NCBI GenBank assembly: GCA_002868985.1
Contig: PKTV01000285.1
Span: 1-5,435 of the forward strand
Length of the DNA stretch: 5,435 nt
Reading direction: 5' to 3'
Source: Desulfobacteraceae bacterium
GTDB taxonomy: Bacteria > Desulfobacterota > Desulfobacteria > Desulfobacterales > UBA11574
Shown here: piece by piece, positions 1 through 5,137 of the stretch
How the letters are laid out: each line of letters opens with the position of its first letter
Position numbering within the stretch: position 1 is the stretch's first letter
Position numbers and translations under genes: made by a program
Notes under the pieces: model-generated
What the model was told of the DNA's origin: nothing
Database searches by the model: none
The model's input: only the letters and a program-made list of their open reading frames with translations

Positions 1-1011
1 AAAAAACGTTTTATAAGAAATCCTGACCCCCAATGCGCACTCGTTTCTTTAGATGTGCAATCCGGCGGAATCCTTGCCATGGTCGGCGGAAGGGATTTCT
101 CAAAAACCCCTTTTAACCGGGCAACAATTGCCAGAAGACAACCTGGATCTGCATTTAAACCTATCGTTTATGCCTATGCCATTGAACAGGGTTTTTCACA
201 AAGCAAAATCATTCTCGATGCACCGGTGGCCTTCAAAATCGGGAATCGAAAAAAAGAGTGGCAACCGAAAAATTTTTCCGATGATTATAAAGGCGAAATG
301 ACACTGAGAACGGCACTGGCGCTTTCAAAAAACATTCCTGCAGTAAGACTCATCGAGCTGTTGGGTCCCTCTTCAGTGGCCAGATTTGGACACACCCTAG
401 GCATTGAATCTACCTTGTACCCGAATCTTTCCCTTGCCCTTGGCACTTCAGGAATTAAGCTGATTAATTTGACAGCAGCCTATTCGGTTTTTCCGAATAA
501 GGGAAAATTCATAGAACCTTTTGGCGTCATTGAGATCGCTGATGGAAACGGGCGACTGATATGGCGTGTAAAACCTCAAAAAAAAGCCGTTATTTCAAGA
601 GAAAGTGCCGCTGTTATCACAGACATGCTCCGAAGCGCCATTCAAGATGGCACTGGCAAAAAAGCAAAGGTTATTCAGCGACCGGTTGCCGGTAAAACAG
701 GAACAACCAACGACTTCAAAGATGCACTTTTTATCGGCTTTTCGCCATCGATTACCACCGGAGTATGGGTGGGTCAAGATACATTTACGACGATTGGCAA
801 AGGAGAAACAGGGGCAAGAACAGCGCTGCCGATATGGATCGAATTCATGCGCAGAGCGCTCCTTGACAGACCGATTCAATATTTTGATATTCCAGATGAT
901 GTCGTAAAAGTACGCATAGATCCATCAACCGGTCTTCTTGCAGAAGATAACTCTCCCAATGCTGTTAAAGCGCTTTTCAAGAAAGGAACCGAACCGAAAT
1001 CATCTCGGTAA
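1..1011 (+). CDS. mrcA: Class A penicillin-binding protein, PBP1A family (C-terminal transpeptidase part; 5' end outside window)
   Basis: The frame is open from base 1 to the TAA at 1009-1011, giving 336 residues. An apparent GTG at 55 is an internal Val codon, because conserved family sequence continues upstream of it (CALVSLDVQSGGILAMVGG). The three active-site motifs of penicillin-binding transpeptidases are all present: SxxK as SAFK (nucleophile Ser50, Lys53, within RQPGSAFKP), SxN as SKN (109-111), and KTG as KTGTT (232-236). The protein would cross-link peptidoglycan stem peptides on the outer face of the inner membrane. Full-length class A enzymes have roughly 700-850 residues, so the membrane anchor, glycosyltransferase domain and start of the transpeptidase domain lie upstream. 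The C-terminus (VRIDPSTGLLAEDNSPNAV, then a basic tail) is the usual PBP1A-type ending, so the 3' end looks intact. A palindromic element starts only 7 bp after the stop. The family is certain; the exact paralogue (mrcA/ponA) is inferred. Confidence 0.95.
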   Translation, partial: KKRFIRNPDPQCALVSLDVQSGGILAMVGGRDFSKTPFNRATIARRQPGSAFKPIVYAYAIEQGFSQSKIILDAPVAFKIGNRKKEWQPKNFSDDYKGEMTLRTALALSKNIPAVRLIELLGPSSVARFGHTLGIESTLYPNLSLALGTSGIKLINLTAAYSVFPNKGKFIEPFGVIEIADGNGRLIWRVKPQKKAVISRESAAVITDMLRSAIQDGTGKKAKVIQRPVAGKTGTTNDFKDALFIGFSPSITTGVWVGQDTFTTIGKGETGARTALPIWIEFMRRALLDRPIQYFDIPDDVVKVRIDPSTGLLAEDNSPNAVKALFKKGTEPKSSR

Positions 1012-1018
1012 AACTACT

Positions 1019-1186
1019 TAGTGTCCATCCATAAATGAAGATTTTTGTTAAAGATCAAGGCATGCGAAAAAAATAACCACCCCGTTGAAGTACCGGAACA
1101 GGCAGGCATATAATTGATATTCCGAGGATTATTTTTTGAGCATAACGCAGAGATTGGGCAAAAAGACCATTTATGGATGGACACTA
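1019..1186. repeat. MITE-like palindromic element, copy 1 (AT-rich core)
   Basis: The ends are a perfect 19-bp inverted repeat: TAGTGTCCATCCATAAATG at 1019-1037 and its complement at 1168-1186. Further pairing lies on the same axis: TTTTTG 1042-1047 with CAAAAA 1159-1164, 1062-1076 with 1129-1143 (13 of 15 pairs), and CGGAA 1094-1098 with TTCCG 1120-1124. The 168-bp unit can therefore fold over most of its length. It has no plausible ORF, so it would be non-autonomous. If the tips are GTGTCC and GGACAC, both are flanked by TA, which fits a TA target duplication but cannot be told from part of the inverted repeat. It begins 7 bp after the penicillin-binding protein stop and ends about 12 bp before a possible promoter of the acetyltransferase gene. 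A second copy with the same tips lies at 3708-3933. Mobility is inferred from structure alone. Confidence 0.8.
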
Positions 1187-1197
1187 CTCATGGACTG

Positions 1198-1226
1198 TTG
1201 ACTTTCGGTCATAGGTAAAATAAATA
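1198..1226 (+). promoter_or_regulatory. Possible sigma-70-type promoter for the GNAT gene
   Basis: TTGACT (1198-1203) matches the -35 consensus at five of six positions. At 17-bp spacing it is followed by TAAATA (1221-1226), a poor -10; AATAAT at 1223-1228 is an alternative at 19 bp. It lies just outside the right tip of palindromic element 1 and faces the acetyltransferase gene. The -35 is good and the -10 weak, so this is tentative. Confidence 0.35.
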
Positions 1227-1230
1227 ATTT

Positions 1231-1261
1231 GGTAACGGTTTAGTCTTTTGGAAACATTACC
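1231..1261 (+). promoter_or_regulatory. Hairpin in the leader of the GNAT gene
   Basis: GGTAA (1231-1235) pairs with TTACC (1257-1261), and GTTT (1238-1241) pairs with AAAC (1252-1255). The result is a 9-bp stem with a small internal bulge and a 10-nt loop. It lies near the expected 5' end of the transcript if the promoter at 1198-1226 is real. No T-run follows directly, so a terminator is not supported, and it matches no riboswitch class known to me. Its role is unknown. Confidence 0.3.
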
Positions 1262-1297
1262 ACTCTTTTAAAACAAATCGATTTCAAGGGAGCGGCA

Positions 1298-1348
1298 ATG
1301 TTTTTAAAAAATGATGAGGAAGACGATGATTCGAAAAGCCACCATTAA
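1298..1348 (+). CDS. Possible 16-codon upstream ORF overlapping the GNAT start
   Basis: ATG at 1298 has a good Shine-Dalgarno (AAGGGAG, 1286-1292) five bases upstream. It opens a frame of 16 codons ending TAA at 1346-1348: MFLKNDEEDDDSKSHH. The peptide is acidic with a His-rich end and resembles nothing I recognise. It runs in another frame through the acetyltransferase ribosome-binding site and start codon (1326). Its translation would therefore interfere with, or couple to, that start. Alternatively, the run TTTTTAAAAAA (1301-1311) is a slippery or mis-sequenced site: removing one A joins this start in frame to the acetyltransferase. The ORF is short enough to be chance; the ribosome-binding site is its main support. 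Confidence 0.25.
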   Translation: MFLKNDEEDDDSKSHH

Positions 1349-1784
1349 GGATATAAAAGCCATTCATGAACTGCTTCAGCAATATGGCCGCAAAGGTGAA
1401 CTTTTACCCCGACCTTTAAGCGAATTATATGATCATGTGAGGGATTTTACGGTTTACGTTAATGATAAAGACGCCGGCGTTTTAGGATGCTGCGCATTGC
1501 AGTTCTGTTGGGATGATCTTGCCGAGATACGATCCCTGGCAGTGCATCCGGAACATTTGGGGAAAAGAGTCGGATCAAAACTTGTCGAACACGTGCTTTT
1601 GGAAGCAAAGTCTTTTGAAATGCAAAAAGTGTTTGCGCTGACATACCGTCCCGATTTTTTTAAGCGTTTCGGTTTTCAACAAATAGACAGATCAGAGCTT
1701 CCCATAAAAATTTGGGCGGACTGCATTATGTGCATAAAATTTCCGGATTGTGATGAAATCGCCATGATGAAAAAAATAGGTTAA
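1326..1784 (+). CDS. argA: GNAT-family acetyltransferase, probable short N-acetylglutamate synthase (ArgA-like)
   Basis: This is a single-domain GNAT enzyme of 152 residues. ATG 1326 is preferred because GAGGAAG (1316-1322) gives it a ribosome-binding site; in-frame ATGs at 1311 and 1314 lack one at proper spacing. The acetyl-CoA-binding region is EIRSLAVHP (67-75) followed by LGKRVGSKL (78-86), a variant of the Q/R-x-x-G-x-G/A loop. The C-terminal half has VFALTYRPDFFKRFGF (102-117). This order, and the LAEIR...FALT...FF..FGF wording, is what I know from short stand-alone amino-acid N-acetyltransferases, which make N-acetyl-L-glutamate from glutamate and acetyl-CoA in the first step of arginine synthesis in many bacteria lacking the long ArgA. 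The tail has three cysteines in C-x2-C-x5-C (133, 136, 142), which I believe is common in this subgroup. No other arginine gene is in view. The GNAT fold is secure; the substrate is inferred from resemblance. Confidence 0.8.
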   Translation: MIRKATIKDIKAIHELLQQYGRKGELLPRPLSELYDHVRDFTVYVNDKDAGVLGCCALQFCWDDLAEIRSLAVHPEHLGKRVGSKLVEHVLLEAKSFEMQKVFALTYRPDFFKRFGFQQIDRSELPIKIWADCIMCIKFPDCDEIAMMKKIG

Positions 1785-1794
1785 GCGAACCCTA
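1771..1794 (-). terminator. Weak intrinsic terminator of the 353-aa gene
   Basis: Read on the minus strand, TAGGGTT (1794-1788) pairs with AACCTA (1782-1777) around the 5-nt loop CGCTT, with one bulged G. Six Ts (1776-1771) follow at once. The stop codon of the minus-strand gene (TAG, 1794-1792) forms the base of the stem, and the hairpin also covers the stop codon of the convergent acetyltransferase gene. The stem is short and AT-containing, so termination may be partial. There is no equivalent T-run on the plus strand. Confidence 0.4.
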
Positions 1795-2853
1795 AGTATA
1801 TATGAGATTCAGAGAAATTGGAGGATATTTCCAAACGCCCGGCTTTGGCATAATATGCTGACCGCCAACGCTTAGCCAATTCAAGTCGGGTTTAACGTCT
1901 CGTAATTTGCCGTCATCAGGCGGCCTGGCATGATTGGTAAAGGCATAAGTGGCTTGGAAGATACAGATTCCTTTTGTTTTCTCCCGGGCAATAACATAAT
2001 TTTTTTTAAATGTACGTGCTTTAATGTTATTTGCCTCTGCAATCTGTTCCAGTTCACTTTCTTTAAATTTCATCAGAACCGCTTTTGAAGCACCTCGTTC
2101 GGAAACCCGTATCAATGCTCTCGATTCGCTGCTTGCTGCATAAACTGTCGAAATAAATCCCATTCTTTTTAAATATTGGGACGCAACAATGGCAGCAGTT
2201 CTCCTGCCACCCACCTCAAATGGAAGGCAATAGTACTCAAAAAATTTTTTCTGAACGTCTATGGCATATTTATCTCCTTTTTCATACAAATCCTTTGATA
2301 TATATCGAAGACTGCTGGCCAAATCCTCGGCTGCATCTGCAATCGGCCAATCGATTTTTACATGAAAATGGGAGAGGTTATATCTATTCTTTTTCTTGCC
2401 GGCTGGATCCCGCTGGATTAAAAGCGCATAATCCACAGGCAGCAAAAGTTTAAGCAACTCGTGAAAATGGACAGAATCAAGGTATTTCTGATTTCTATCG
2501 AACTTGCTTGCAATCGGAAGAGGCTCATATCGAAGGAGATTGGTTTTGGTGGTCCTGTTGGTTCTGAAAAATCTTATATATTTCTTATGAGTTGATGGAA
2601 TGGTATCTTCTACAAAAATCACCAAAAAGGTATTCTGGCAGTTATATTCCACAGCCGGAATGCGCGCCCGAGGCTTCAACTCACGTTTTTCAACAAATGG
2701 ATAGGGGACATTTGCACTAAGAAAATTATTATAAGAATCGATCAAAGAGTACTGGAACATCTGTTCATCAAGTTCATCCCTCAACAATTCATAATAAGAA
2801 CGCCTTAATCTGTTTTCCTGACTCAGCTCTTCTCTTACAGACCAGAATGCCAA
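1792..2853 (-). CDS. Hypothetical protein, 353 aa, soluble, family not recognised
   Basis: I cannot assign this protein to a family. The start is TTG at 2853: AAGGAG (2865-2860) lies six bases upstream, an in-frame TGA lies just before it, and no ATG is near. There is no signal peptide or membrane segment. The N-terminal 45 residues are charged and look helical (RLRRSYYELLRDELDEQ). A hydrophobic, probably beta-rich section follows at about 68-100 (NTFLVIFVEDTIP, IRFFRTNR), then SVHFHELLKLLLP (127-139), NRYNLSHFHVKIDWP (156-170) and a helical stretch at about 172-210. Residues 211-265 contain GGRRTAAIVASQYLKRMGF and a segment rich in Ser, Arg and Glu. The last 50 residues are Pro/Gly-rich. Paired His residues at 129/131 and 162/164 are possible functional sites, but that is a guess. 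The gene has its own promoter (2917-2945) and ends 7 bp from the convergent acetyltransferase gene, so it is a single-gene transcription unit. Confidence 0.85.
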   Translation of the reverse strand: MAFWSVREELSQENRLRRSYYELLRDELDEQMFQYSLIDSYNNFLSANVPYPFVEKRELKPRARIPAVEYNCQNTFLVIFVEDTIPSTHKKYIRFFRTNRTTKTNLLRYEPLPIASKFDRNQKYLDSVHFHELLKLLLPVDYALLIQRDPAGKKKNRYNLSHFHVKIDWPIADAAEDLASSLRYISKDLYEKGDKYAIDVQKKFFEYYCLPFEVGGRRTAAIVASQYLKRMGFISTVYAASSESRALIRVSERGASKAVLMKFKESELEQIAEANNIKARTFKKNYVIAREKTKGICIFQATYAFTNHARPPDDGKLRDVKPDLNWLSVGGQHIMPKPGVWKYPPISLNLIYT

Positions 2854-2916
2854 TCGTCTCTCCTTTCAGTATTCATTGAAGGATAAAATTTGCTTTATCT
2901 TTTTGAATTTTCTCTT

Positions 2917-2945
2917 ATAATAGCATTATTTTATAAAAACGTCAA
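2917..2945 (-). promoter_or_regulatory. Sigma-70-type promoter of the 353-aa gene
   Basis: On the minus strand TTGACG (2945-2940) and TATTAT (2922-2917) are each one mismatch from consensus and are separated by exactly 17 bp of AT-rich DNA. Transcription would start near 2910, giving a leader of about 57 nt before the TTG at 2853 and its AAGGAG. This is the best promoter in the window. It sits in the 105-bp gap after the TVP38-type gene and makes the 353-aa gene independent of the pgk unit. Confidence 0.7.
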
Positions 2946-2958
2946 CGCCATAACATCA

Positions 2959-3678
2959 TCATTTTCCGTTATACTTTTCAAGCCATTGATACAAGGGCTC
3001 TCGATATTTGTATGCCAAAAAGATAACGATCAGGCACAGTCCCATTATCATTGCAAACAGACCGTATTTCTGTTCGAAAATGTATGATCCCTGGAGGCTG
3101 AGCATCAATGTTCCCGGCATTCGTCCGATGCCTGTGAGTATGAGGAAGATCTTTAAAGGCAGTGTACTCAAACCTAAAAACAGACACAGGTAGTCTTTGG
3201 GAAATCCGGGAATAACAAAGAGGATAAACAGAACAATGACCCCTTGGCGTTTGACAATCTTATTCAAACGATCCAGTTGATGTTCAGGGATCAGTTTCCT
3301 GACAAAACGTTTTCCCATGAAACGTCCAATTGAAAAATTGATCAACGATCCTGCTGTCAAACCGATACTCGAATAAACAAATCCCTTTGCGGTACCGAAT
3401 AAAAAGCCCCCGATAAAACCTGTGGCTTCACCTGGAAAAGGTGCGAAAAGCACTTGGAGAATCTGAATGATGATGAAAACTGCAGGTGCACCATGACCAA
3501 ACGAAGCGACAAAGCTGTTAATCTGCTCTTGGTCCGAAAAAAGATGATAAAAGTAAGTGATTTTTTGCCACAAATAGTGACGGTACACATAGCCTAATAA
3601 AATAACAAAGCTAACAACTGCAACTGCAATGAGTATTCGACGGATATTTATCTTGGTAGATGTTGTATTTTTTGTCAA
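2959..3678 (-). CDS. TVP38/TMEM64 family (VTT/SNARE-associated domain) inner-membrane protein
   Basis: The protein has 239 residues, a usual length for bacterial TVP38/TMEM64 proteins, which are relatives of DedA. A short basic N-terminus precedes a membrane helix at about 14-31. The conserved domain follows: VLFAPFPGEATGFIGGFLFG (77-95, the re-entrant, Pro/Gly-rich segment), a helix at about 100-118 ending GRFMGKR, then VIPGFPKDYL (155-164), helix about 166-183, the GRMPG motif (185-189), and a last helix at about 204-224 with a basic tail. Eukaryotic and bacterial relatives act in lipid movement or membrane homeostasis; the substrate here is unknown. The start is TTG at 3678. Only non-start codons lie between it and an in-frame TGA upstream, and no clear Shine-Dalgarno is present. 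The gene follows pgk on the same strand after 256 bp, most of it occupied by palindromic element 2, so native leader sequence may have been displaced. Confidence 0.88.
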   Translation of the reverse strand: MTKNTTSTKINIRRILIAVAVVSFVILLGYVYRHYLWQKITYFYHLFSDQEQINSFVASFGHGAPAVFIIIQILQVLFAPFPGEATGFIGGFLFGTAKGFVYSSIGLTAGSLINFSIGRFMGKRFVRKLIPEHQLDRLNKIVKRQGVIVLFILFVIPGFPKDYLCLFLGLSTLPLKIFLILTGIGRMPGTLMLSLQGSYIFEQKYGLFAMIMGLCLIVIFLAYKYREPLYQWLEKYNGK

Positions 3679-3707
3679 AACAGTAATTACCGTAAGTCAA
3701 AGACCTG

Positions 3708-3933
3708 GTGTCCATCCATGAATTCAAAATGAACACAATGGGTGTCCAATTCATAAATGAGCAATTTTTTTCTGATCAAGGCCGCACAAGGGTTTGCGGT
3801 CCCCGCTCACGGGACAGGAAGGCGTACGTCTGTAAGCCGCAGCCGGAAACCCGCGGCCTCCGGCTCGTAGAGCCTACGCCTCGGAGAGAGAACGCCGAGC
3901 AGGACAAAAAGGGCCATTTATGGATGGACACTA
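3708..3933. repeat. MITE-like palindromic element, copy 2 (GC-rich core, doubled left end)
   Basis: The right tip, CATTTATGGATGGACACTA (3915-3933), is identical to that of copy 1, and homology reaches inward to GGACAAAAAG (3902-3911). The left tip occurs twice: GTGTCCATCCATG at 3708-3720, and GTGTCCAATTCATAAATGA at 3742-3760 continuing to GATCAAGGC (3774-3782), which aligns with 1021-1061 of copy 1. Between these shared ends the core (3781-3900) bears no resemblance to copy 1 and is 68% GC (82 of 120 bases) against AT-rich surroundings. The element fills most of the gap between pgk and the TVP38-type gene, ending one base before the pgk stop codon. An ORF spanning it tip to tip (GTG 3708 to TAA 3938) looks incidental. 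Mobility is inferred. Confidence 0.75.
3782..3899. repeat. Cluster of inverted repeats in the core of element 2
   Basis: Five stems can be read: CCGCA 3782-3786 with TGCGG 3795-3799; GTCCC 3799-3803 with GGGAC 3811-3815; AGGCGTA 3820-3826 with TACGCCT 3875-3881, which encloses AGCCGGA 3841-3847 with TCCGGCT 3859-3865; and CTCGG 3880-3884 with CCGAG 3895-3899. Neighbouring stems share a base or two, so they are partly alternative. RNA from either strand would be highly structured. Downstream of pgk this could protect or terminate the message, but no T-run makes it a classical terminator. Confidence 0.55.
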
Positions 3934-3934
3934 C

Positions 3935-5113
3935 CTAAGTGTCCAATGCTGCCACAGCCGGAAGGGTCTTCCCCTCCATAAGTGCAAGAAAAGCTCCGCC
4001 ACCCGTAGAAATATAGGTTATTCTTTCGGCTTCGCCACTTTTATGGACAGCGACGTCTGTATCCCCTCCCCCGACAATTGAAAGTGCATGGGAATCAGCA
4101 ACACTGCGAACCATGGCGATTGTTCCTCGACTGAATGCATCTATTTCAAATACACCTAAGGGGCCGTTCCAGATAATGGTTTTGGCGTCATACAATACTT
4201 CGGAAAAGAGCAAGGTTGTTGCAGGACCGATGTCCAGGACCATCCAATCATTAGGAATTTCCTGTATGGGTACGATCTTGATATTCGCTTTGGAATCCAT
4301 ACGGTCTGCCACAACCGCATCCACCGGTAGATAAAACTTTATGCCATTTTCAACTGCTTTATTAATTATCGAATCAGCTGTTTCAACAAGATCTATTTCT
4401 ACCATAGATTTTCCCATGTTCCAGCCCCTGCTTTTCAGAAAAGTGTTTGCCATAGCTCCGCCGACAATGAATTTGTCAACATGATGCAGCATGTTCTCAA
4501 ACGCCCCGATTTTGCTTGACACCTTGGCTCCGCCTACAATCGCAACCAGAGGGCGCCAGGGATCAGCCATTGCCTTTTTAAAATAGTCGAGTTCTCTTTG
4601 AAGCAAAAAGCCCGCGCCGGTTATCGGCGCATATTTTGTTATTGCCACAACCGATGCATTGATACGATGAGATACGGCAAAAGCGTCATTTATATAAACA
4701 TCACAAAGACTTCCCAGTTGTTTCGCAAATGCATCGTCATTTTTCTGCTCCTCAGGATGGAATCTTAAATTTTCCAGAAGCACCACGTCGCCGTTTTTCA
4801 TTTTGTTTACCAGTTCTTCTACTTCAGAACCGATACAGTCTTTTGCCATGACAACTTCTGTTTTTAAAAGCCTTCCCAAACGCTTTGCTACAGGAGAAAG
4901 GCTCATTTTGGGTGTTATTTTCCCACTGGGTCTTCCCAAATGTGAAGCGATGATAAGCTTTGAATTATTATCAAGAAGATACCTTAAGGTTGGCAATACG
5001 GCCTGAATCCGGGTATCATCGGTAATGTTTTGTTGTTCGTCCAACGGTACGTTAAAATCGACCCTGACGAAGACTTTTTTCTCCGTAATATCTATTTCCT
5101 TTATGGTTTTCAT
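3935..5113 (-). CDS. pgk: Phosphoglycerate kinase
   Basis: This cytosolic enzyme catalyses 1,3-bisphosphoglycerate + ADP to 3-phosphoglycerate + ATP, reversibly, in glycolysis and gluconeogenesis. The protein has 392 residues, normal for bacterial PGK, with all landmarks: RVDFNVP (17-23) and R35 for substrate binding, SHLGRPSGK (57-65), ENLRFHPEE (114-122), [10 protein letters not shown] (141-150), GGAKVSSKI (194-202), [10 protein letters not shown] (217-226), GPLGVFE (317-323), GGGDTDVAV (348-356, nucleotide/phosphate loop) and the closing [14 protein letters not shown] (369-382). ATG 5113 is chosen because AAGGAGG (5125-5119) lies five bases upstream; GTG at 5116 is too close to it. The gene follows the Cys-rich protein gene after 24 bp, probably in one transcript. 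The last codons (Leu-Asp-Thr-stop) contain GGACACT, an outward-facing match to the tip of the adjoining palindromic element. Confidence 0.98.
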   Translation of the reverse strand: MKTIKEIDITEKKVFVRVDFNVPLDEQQNITDDTRIQAVLPTLRYLLDNNSKLIIASHLGRPSGKITPKMSLSPVAKRLGRLLKTEVVMAKDCIGSEVEELVNKMKNGDVVLLENLRFHPEEQKNDDAFAKQLGSLCDVYINDAFAVSHRINASVVAITKYAPITGAGFLLQRELDYFKKAMADPWRPLVAIVGGAKVSSKIGAFENMLHHVDKFIVGGAMANTFLKSRGWNMGKSMVEIDLVETADSIINKAVENGIKFYLPVDAVVADRMDSKANIKIVPIQEIPNDWMVLDIGPATTLLFSEVLYDAKTIIWNGPLGVFEIDAFSRGTIAMVRSVADSHALSIVGGGDTDVAVHKSGEAERITYISTGGGAFLALMEGKTLPAVAALDT

Positions 5114-5118
5114 CACCC

Positions 5119-5125
5119 CCTCCTT
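5119..5125 (-). promoter_or_regulatory. Strong Shine-Dalgarno of pgk
   Basis: AAGGAGG on the minus strand lies five bases before ATG 5113. It settles the start choice against the overlapping GTG at 5116, which would be only two bases from the site. Confidence 0.8.
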
Positions 5126-5137
5126 TAATGCACCTCT

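Noticed and set aside
55..57. GTG as start of the penicillin-binding protein
   Set aside because: Conserved family sequence continues upstream in frame to the window edge, so this is an internal valine.
53..301. 82-codon ORF in another frame of the penicillin-binding protein gene
   Set aside because: A shadow of the real frame, which carries all catalytic motifs; the same holds for 595-879 (-) and 605-907 (+).
1311..1316. ATG 1311 or 1314 as the acetyltransferase start
   Set aside because: In frame, but the nearest upstream purine-rich site is about 20 bp away, whereas ATG 1326 has GAGGAAG at good spacing and begins the conserved MIRKAT-type sequence.
2890..3087. 65-codon plus-strand ORF over the TVP38 3' end and promoter region
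   Set aside because: No ribosome-binding site, overlaps a clear membrane-protein gene in antisense and a good promoter; no recognisable sequence.
3676..3704. TTGACA at the TVP38 start codon as a -35 box
   Set aside because: On the minus strand no acceptable -10 hexamer follows at 16-18 bp, and the bases serve as the start and second codon of the membrane protein.
3782..3899. Element 2 core as a CRISPR array, tRNA or known structured RNA
   Set aside because: No regularly spaced direct repeats, no cloverleaf with anticodon arm, and no riboswitch consensus that I recognise; only inverted repeats of varied sequence.
3708..3938. 76-codon plus-strand ORF spanning element 2 from tip to tip
   Set aside because: GTG start without a ribosome-binding site, composition dictated by the inverted repeats, and no counterpart in copy 1; it looks like a chance opening in a GC-rich core.
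5114..5116. GTG as the start of pgk
   Set aside because: Only two bases from the Shine-Dalgarno; the adjacent ATG 5111-5113 is correctly spaced and gives the usual N-terminus.
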